Shown: positions 14,604-19,087 of the stretch, piece by piece
Numbering within the stretch: position 1 is the first letter of the stretch
Layout: each line of letters opens with the position of its first letter
Assembly (NCBI GenBank): GCA_031370745.1
Contig: JANMQX010000029.1
Location: forward strand, 1 to 19,087
Reading direction: 5' to 3'
DNA from: JAENVT01 sp031370745
GTDB lineage: Bacteria; Actinomycetota; Acidimicrobiia; Acidimicrobiales; Ilumatobacteraceae
Length of the DNA: 19,087 nt
The notes under the pieces: model-generated
Databases searched by the model: none
What the model was told of the DNA's origin: nothing
Seen by the model: the letters and a program-made list of their open reading frames with translations, nothing else
Program-made: the position numbers and the translations under genes

Positions 14604-14623
14604 CCTCTGACTAAAGTCAGAGG
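14604..14623. promoter_or_regulatory. Perfect MarR-type operator touching the ATG of the MarR-GNAT gene
   Basis: CCTCTGACT-AA-AGTCAGAGG has exact 9-base arms around two bases, and the next base is the A of the ATG at 14624. The GACT..AGTC core is typical of MarR-family sites. The arrangement predicts strong autorepression and a leaderless or very short leader. Confidence 0.85.
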
Positions 14624-15511
14624 ATGTCGTCCGATGAGATCGAACGTGTTCGCCGTTTCAATCGCACGGTGACACAACGAATCGGAGCACTCAGCGACGA
14701 GTACCTCAGCCTCCGGCGACCTCTCGGCGCCTCTCGTGTGCTCTGGGAGATCGCCGCCGATGGGTCCGATGCCCGATCGCTGCGCGCCCGACTCGACCTC
14801 GACTCCGGTTATCTCAGCCGGCTGTTGCGGATGCTCGAAACCGAGGGACTCGTCACGGTGCAGCCGCACGACGACGATCAACGAGTGCGCCTCGTACGAC
14901 TCACCGACTCCGGCCGCATCGAGCGTGCGGAACTCGACCGCCGAAGCGACGAACTCGCCCGATCGCTACTCGGGTCGCTCGACGAACGATCGCAGCGACA
15001 ACTTCTCGAGGCGATGGCCACGGTCGAGCGCCTGTTGACGGCCGGACTGGTGGATGTGCGGATCGTCGATCCCCGCAGCGACGTGGCCGACTTCTGCATA
15101 CGGTCGTACTTCGCCGAGCTCGACCAGCGATTCGATGCCGGCTTCGACCTGGACGTCAGCAAATCAGCCGACATCACGGAGTTCGTCGAACCAACCGGCT
15201 TGTTCCTCGTTGCGCACCTGCACGACGAGCCCATCGGGTGCGGCGCGCTGAGGTTTCACGGAGCCGAAGGCACCGACGTGAAGCGGATGTGGGTCGACAA
15301 CAGCGCACGCGGGCTGGGTGTCGGCCGGCGAATGCTCAGTGAGCTCGAGCGGCACGCGAAACAGCGTGGCGTCACCGTGCTGCGACTTGAGACCAATCGC
15401 AACCTGCACGAGGCAATCGGTCTCTACAAATCAGCGGGTTATGTCGAGGTGGACGCGTTCAACCGCGAGCCGTACGCCCATCATTGGTTCGCGAAAGACC
15501 TCACGACCTAG
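14624..15511 (+). CDS. MarR regulator fused to a GNAT acetyltransferase
   Basis: The 295-residue product has two domains. Residues about 1-140 are a MarR winged helix (RRPLGASRVLWEIAADGSD, then LDLDSGYLSRLLRMLETEGL with the wing HDDDQRVRLVRLT). Residues about 150-295 are a GNAT domain with the acetyl-CoA loop RGLGVGRRMLSELERHAKQRG near 225-245 and LHEAIGLYKSAGYVEV near 262-277. MarR-GNAT fusions are a known family in which acetylation or acetyl-CoA binding may be linked to repression; the substrate is unknown. A perfect palindrome abuts its ATG, suggesting autoregulation. It overlaps the convergent acyl-CoA-dehydrogenase-like gene by 11 bases at the 3' ends. Confidence 0.9.
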   Translation: MSSDEIERVRRFNRTVTQRIGALSDEYLSLRRPLGASRVLWEIAADGSDARSLRARLDLDSGYLSRLLRMLETEGLVTVQPHDDDQRVRLVRLTDSGRIERAELDRRSDELARSLLGSLDERSQRQLLEAMATVERLLTAGLVDVRIVDPRSDVADFCIRSYFAELDQRFDAGFDLDVSKSADITEFVEPTGLFLVAHLHDEPIGCGALRFHGAEGTDVKRMWVDNSARGLGVGRRMLSELERHAKQRGVTVLRLETNRNLHEAIGLYKSAGYVEVDAFNREPYAHHWFAKDLTT

Positions 15512-16493
15512 CTCGTCCCACGTCGTTGCGCAAACGGCTGCGAAGTTCCCGACCGATCGACTCCAGGTCGTGCTCGTCGTGGTGCTGGCGGATGTAGAGC
15601 TGCACCTCGCTGACACGCCGAACGATTGCAGCGTCTTGGATCAGGGGTCGGGGGCCGAGGGCGCGTCCGTGCAGATCGATGATCGCGGTGGCCGCGCGTT
15701 CGACGTTGTGCCGCAGCATCAGCGCTCGCCGGAGGGCAGCGGACGTGTCATCGGGTTGCATGTCGATCTCGTTCCCGGCTGCCGCGACAAGCGCTTCCAA
15801 TTGCCAACGTATTGCCGCCAGCGCACCGAGCTGGGCGTCGCGGTGCGGATCGGCGGGCTTGTGACTTGCCGCGTCGACCGCGTGGTCGACGAGTCCGATT
15901 GCGCCGCCGGCCCAGCACGATGCCGGGCCGCATGCTCCGTGCCAGAAGCCCACGCGGTCGAGGTACCAGCCTGGTGGACCCACGATGTCGGTCTCCGACA
16001 CCACGTACTTGTGAAAGGTTGCGACCGAGGTGCCCGTCGCCGCAAAGGCCGTCGTTCGCCAACCTGAGTCGTCGAAGGTGACGCGTTCGTCGCGCACGTC
16101 GACATCGACGAGACAGCCAAGACCGTCGCGCCGCACAGTCACGAGCGCGCGATCGAGCATTGCAGCCCCCGTGCAAAAGGCTTTCGTCCCTGTCAAGGTG
16201 AAGCCACCCGATCGCCCGCCCCGCTGATCCAGTTCGAGCCTGCACGCAGGATCTTCGGCAGCCCACACGCCGTACAGTGCGGCAGGCAGCTCGGCTCGGC
16301 CGGCCTCATGGAGGATCGAAACCGCGTCGGTGTGAGCCTCGGCCATGCGGGCGATCTGCAGATCGGCGCGACCCACTGCCAATAAGCGGCCGTGGCGCTC
16401 GGCTGTGCGCCCACTCGCTGGATCAGGCAAAGTCAGCGCGCCCGAAGCGACCTGCCGCCGGAGCTCGCATTCCAGTTCGCCTGCAGCGGTCAC
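15501..16493 (-). CDS. Acyl-CoA dehydrogenase-like protein of the glycosyltransferase/NodS-like cluster type
   Basis: The 330-residue protein is shorter than a standard acyl-CoA dehydrogenase (about 380-400). It has a helical N-domain with DLQIARMAEAHTDAVSILHE, a beta domain with FTLTGTKAFCTGA near 100 and ATGTSVATFHK near 155, and a C-terminal four-helix domain. The C-terminus carries the unusual YIRQHHDEHDLESIG block. The usual YEGT-type segment with the catalytic Glu is absent, so it may desaturate, hydroxylate or bind an acyl group differently, or be non-catalytic. The GTG start overlaps the methyltransferase stop (GTGA), making it the last gene of a four-gene overlapping operon. I recall such ACAD-like genes beside GT2, NodS-like and PIG-L deacetylase genes in other actinobacteria; no PIG-L gene is present here. 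Confidence 0.82.
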   Translation of the reverse strand: MTAAGELECELRRQVASGALTLPDPASGRTAERHGRLLAVGRADLQIARMAEAHTDAVSILHEAGRAELPAALYGVWAAEDPACRLELDQRGGRSGGFTLTGTKAFCTGAAMLDRALVTVRRDGLGCLVDVDVRDERVTFDDSGWRTTAFAATGTSVATFHKYVVSETDIVGPPGWYLDRVGFWHGACGPASCWAGGAIGLVDHAVDAASHKPADPHRDAQLGALAAIRWQLEALVAAAGNEIDMQPDDTSAALRRALMLRHNVERAATAIIDLHGRALGPRPLIQDAAIVRRVSEVQLYIRQHHDEHDLESIGRELRSRLRNDVGRARS

Positions 16494-17098
16494 GAGCTGT
16501 CGTCGTCGGTCGTGGGTATCTGGCCCCAGATGTCGAGAACGAAACCGTCGACGTCCTCAGCCGAATGCGTTTCGTGATGCAGATGTTCCATCGACAGGTG
16601 CTTGCGAAGAATTCGGTGCACACTCTCGCCGCTGAGGATGTGATCCGCCGACACTCCCGTCCAGTGCACCGCCAGCAGCTGTCCCCCACCGTCCACGTGC
16701 GCCGACAGTGTCGCTGCGAGATGAGCGAGTTCGGATTTGGTGAAGTAGTAGCCGATCTCGCTGAACACGACGAGGTCGAACTGATCGGAGGGCATGTCGT
16801 CGAGCAGGGAGCCCTGACGCACGTCGACGTTGACGAGGTCGCGGCACCTTTCGCGGGCCGTCTCGACCGCAGCTTCGGCAATGTCTATCGCTGTCACGAA
16901 CCCGCATCGAGTCGCGAGCCGGGCGGTCAATTCACCGATCGAACATCCCGGCTCGAACGCCCGCCGAAAGCGACCATGAGGTACGAAACCGAGGATGGTC
17001 TCGTAGCGCTTCTGCTCGTAGTCACGCGAAGCGAACGACCACGGATCCCGTGTCGCGGTGTACATGCGCTCGAAGAACTCGCGACTGGTGGTGCTCAT
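16490..17098 (-). CDS. NodS-like SAM-dependent methyltransferase
   Basis: The protein has 202 residues and a class I Rossmann methyltransferase fold. REFFERMYTATRDPWSFASR (6-25) followed by DYEQKRYETIL is the signature N-terminus of the NodS-related family. Motif I is FEPGCSIGELTARL (48-61), with the acidic motif II in VTAIDIAEAA and motif III in DQFDLVVFSEIGYYF. NodS in rhizobia N-methylates a deacetylated chitooligosaccharide; here the acceptor is unknown. The ATG at 17098 overlaps the glycosyltransferase stop (ATGA), and the 3' end overlaps the dehydrogenase-like start (GTGA). The open frame upstream of 17098 belongs to another frame of the glycosyltransferase gene. Methylation of a sugar built by the neighbouring GT2 is the simplest reading. 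Confidence 0.87.
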   Translation of the reverse strand: MSTTSREFFERMYTATRDPWSFASRDYEQKRYETILGFVPHGRFRRAFEPGCSIGELTARLATRCGFVTAIDIAEAAVETARERCRDLVNVDVRQGSLLDDMPSDQFDLVVFSEIGYYFTKSELAHLAATLSAHVDGGGQLLAVHWTGVSADHILSGESVHRILRKHLSMEHLHHETHSAEDVDGFVLDIWGQIPTTDDDSS

Positions 17099-17829
17099 GA
17101 CGCGATTGCATGCTCGGCGATCATTGGTGTCGATTGGCGCGAATCGAGCGTGCTGAGATCCGTCGCGAAGCCTCCGACAACGCGACTGCGGGTGCGCGCA
17201 CTGGTCACGACACGCAGCGAAGTCGTTTGCCGCATCCGGTGTCCGACCTCCTTGCTGGCGTTCCAGATGACGTGATCCTCGCCGACAACCGTCCGCAAGC
17301 ACCACCCGCCGACGGCAGCATACGCAGTCGCGCACATCCCGATGTTTGCGCCGTGGACGTGGCCGTGGTTGTCGCCGTCGAGGTGGTACCTGGAGGTGAA
17401 CGCATCAAACATCGCCGGAGTTGTCGTGACGGGATCGAGCTCGACGATTCCGGCCACCACATCCAGATTCGTTGCCAGTTCGAGCTGGACGCGAAGCCAC
17501 AGCGGCGGTACCACGCAGTCGGCGTCAGTGTTGGCGATCCACACCGGCCCACGAGCAGCGGACACATTTTGCAGCCCGCAGTGCACGGCCGCAGATCGCG
17601 CCGCGCCCGCACGACCCCAGTTGCCCTTCATCACGATGAGTTCGCAATATTCGGTTCGCGTTCGGCGAGCCGCATGAGATGTGCGGTCTGTGCACGAATC
17701 TGCGGCGACCACCACGAGCACGGGAATCGCAACCTCGGCTGCAGCCCGGTCGATGGACTCGATGCACTCGCGTATCGAGTCAGCTTCATCGCGAGCAGGA
17801 ATGGCCACGACTATCTGTCGGTGTCTCAT
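17095..17829 (-). CDS. Family 2 glycosyltransferase
   Basis: The 244-residue protein has a GT-A fold. VVAIPARDEADSIRECIESI (7-26) is the nucleotide-sugar-binding start. DSCTDRT (44-50) and GNWGRAGAARSAA (69-81) follow. ANTDADCVVPPLWL puts the metal-binding DxD at Asp102/Asp104, and VVGEDHVIW supplies the acidic catalytic region. No membrane segment is visible, so it is probably cytoplasmic. It would add a sugar to a lipid or oligosaccharide acceptor. The ATG overlaps the catalase stop (ATGA) and its stop overlaps the methyltransferase ATG, so it sits mid-operon. The GT2, NodS-like and ACAD-like trio recalls a lipo-oligosaccharide pathway (inference); the role of the catalase is unclear. Confidence 0.88.
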   Translation of the reverse strand: MRHRQIVVAIPARDEADSIRECIESIDRAAAEVAIPVLVVVAADSCTDRTSHAARRTRTEYCELIVMKGNWGRAGAARSAAVHCGLQNVSAARGPVWIANTDADCVVPPLWLRVQLELATNLDVVAGIVELDPVTTTPAMFDAFTSRYHLDGDNHGHVHGANIGMCATAYAAVGGWCLRTVVGEDHVIWNASKEVGHRMRQTTSLRVVTSARTRSRVVGGFATDLSTLDSRQSTPMIAEHAIAS

Positions 17830-19087
17830 ACGGACTTGACCGTCGATTCGCGATCCCAGAACCGCAACTGGCGGCAGCTCTTGATGAAGTTGGCCGCACT
17901 CGACTTCTTGGCGTCGAGCTGCACGTAACCCGCGTCGATCAGATCTGTCAGACCGGCTGCCTCGAACAGGACCTTCGCGCTCGCCGTATAGCCGACAAAC
18001 TTGCAGTGGGCATGAGCGTCGCTGATGAAGTCCTTGGCTGCTGCTTGGGCGGCGAGCAGCGAAGCCCCCTTGGCCGACGGAATGATGGCGACGGCGTCGT
18101 AGAGAACAGACGGCCCGCCGTCGATCTTTTGCTGTGCGGGATGCTGCGTCTTGTCATTGGCGACGATGCCCCCGATCTTGGGCGCAATCAGCTCGACAAC
18201 CGCTCCCTCGGCTGCGGCCGCTGCGGTGAGGGCTGCAAGGAGCCTGGCATCAGTGCCGTCGGTCACCAGAATCCCCAGCTTGCGACCGTCGAATGTGGCC
18301 GGCGGGTTGCTCAACATGCTCAAGGCCGGCGATGGTGCCAGGTTTGAGATAGGCGGGCGCGCCGCGGTCGACGCAGGCGGCAGCTCGGCCAAGCCGAGGC
18401 CATCGCCGACCGCAGCGGCCAACGCCGCGTCCACGTTCCGAAGGTTGGCCACCATGCGACCACGGATGTCGGGCCGTTCCACCTTCGACAACTCGAACAC
18501 AAACGCGTTGGCGATGTGGGTTTGTTCGATCGGTGTCTGGCTTTTGTAGAACAACTGCGCCTGGCTGTAGTGGTCGGCGAACAACTCAGATCGCACACGG
18601 CGACTCTCGCCGCCTTCAACAGCGGCAAATGAGTGAAACCCCGTGGCCGCATCCTCACGCGGACCGCGCCCCTCGCCGCTCCATGAGTTGGGCTCATAGT
18701 TGGCCCGTCCAACGGGGTTGTGCATCGCCATGTGGCCGTCCTGCTGGAAATTGGCGAACGGGCACTTCGGAGCGTTGATGGGTATGTGGGTGAAGTTTGG
18801 GCCTCCAAGCCGCTTCACCTGCGTATCGAGGTATGAGAAGTTGCGGCCTTGCAGCAGCGGGTCGTTGGTGAAGTCGATGCCCGGCACGATGTTGTTGGTG
18901 CAGAACGCAGCCTGCTCGGTCTCGGCGAAGAAGTTGTCGACAACCCGGTCGAGCACGAGCCGTCCGATTCGGCGAATCGGAAGAACCTCCTCGGGGATGA
19001 GCTTGGTTGCATCAAGGACGTCGAATTCGAACTCATCTGCGAAGGCATCGTCGAACACCTGCACGCCCAGCTCCCATTCGGGGAACG
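17826..19087 (-). CDS. katE: Large-subunit (HPII-type) catalase, N-terminus beyond the window
   Basis: The visible 419 residues are the C-terminal part of a clade 2 catalase, which splits H2O2 to water and oxygen in the cytoplasm. FPEWELGVQVFDDAF enters from the window edge. ETEQAAFCTNNIVPGIDFTN and GRNFSYLDTQVKRLGGPNF carry the region of the heme-ligand Tyr (SYxDTQ). PANYEPNS-type sequence (RANYEPNSWSG) follows. Residues about 265-419 form the extra flavodoxin/GATase1-like domain of large catalases (GRKLGILVTDGTDARLLAAL, then LYDAVAIIPSAKGASLLAAQ). It has a 4-base overlap with the glycosyltransferase start, so it heads or precedes that operon. The stop is TGA at 17826-17828. Confidence 0.93.
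   Translation of the reverse strand, partial: FPEWELGVQVFDDAFADEFEFDVLDATKLIPEEVLPIRRIGRLVLDRVVDNFFAETEQAAFCTNNIVPGIDFTNDPLLQGRNFSYLDTQVKRLGGPNFTHIPINAPKCPFANFQQDGHMAMHNPVGRANYEPNSWSGEGRGPREDAATGFHSFAAVEGGESRRVRSELFADHYSQAQLFYKSQTPIEQTHIANAFVFELSKVERPDIRGRMVANLRNVDAALAAAVGDGLGLAELPPASTAARPPISNLAPSPALSMLSNPPATFDGRKLGILVTDGTDARLLAALTAAAAAEGAVVELIAPKIGGIVANDKTQHPAQQKIDGGPSVLYDAVAIIPSAKGASLLAAQAAAKDFISDAHAHCKFVGYTASAKVLFEAAGLTDLIDAGYVQLDAKKSSAANFIKSCRQLRFWDRESTVKSV

Noticed and set aside
1..19087. Search for tRNA genes, CRISPR arrays, insertion sequences and phage attachment sites
   Set aside because: No cloverleaf, spaced repeat array, transposase or terminal inverted repeats were seen by eye; a covariance-model and IS search would settle this.

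Overview
The window is high-GC DNA with dense, mostly short operons and many GTG/TTG starts. It reads as an actinobacterial chromosome. A mycothiol-dependent-type DinB/MDMPI enzyme, many TetR regulators and an RsbQ/RsbP stress pair support this. I favour an Acidimicrobiia (Ilumatobacter-like) relative, but that is inference from style, not a search. I see no tRNA, rRNA, CRISPR array, transposase or phage gene.

Layout. Positions 1-53 hold the tail of a gene (possibly a D-Ala-D-Ala carboxypeptidase), followed by a remnant that resembles a secreted DUF642/choice-of-anchor-like domain. At 396-1589 a TetR regulator, with a perfect 20-bp operator at its start codon, precedes a PNPOx-like flavoprotein. 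On the minus strand, 4662-1669 is a probable operon: TetR, a PLP-dependent group II decarboxylase, and a divergent PanB-like protein coupled by an ATGA overlap. A SnoaL-like gene diverges from it. From 5200 to 7399 come a small PH-like protein, a beta-carbonic anhydrase, an MDMPI-family enzyme and an OsmC peroxiredoxin. At 7461-9330 a MetE-C-like methyltransferase and a TetR diverge around a perfect operator.

From 11480 down to 9490 is an rsbQ-rsbP pair, an alpha/beta hydrolase plus PAS-PP2C phosphatase, which in Bacillus is the energy-stress input to sigma-B. A long dyad separates it from a divergent SDR plus QueA-like pair (11601-13375). A GNAT gene, a degraded small membrane-protein locus and a MarR-GNAT fusion with a perfect operator touching its ATG follow. 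The right end is a tightly overlapping minus-strand operon: a HPII-type catalase (cut by the window edge), a family 2 glycosyltransferase, a NodS-like methyltransferase and an acyl-CoA-dehydrogenase-like protein.

A recurring feature is translational coupling by 4-nt overlaps (ATGA or GTGA) at six gene junctions. These mark functional pairs whose joint role is mostly not described: decarboxylase/PanB-like, SDR/QueA-like, and catalase/GT2/NodS-like/ACAD-like. The last three are the best places to look for new biochemistry.
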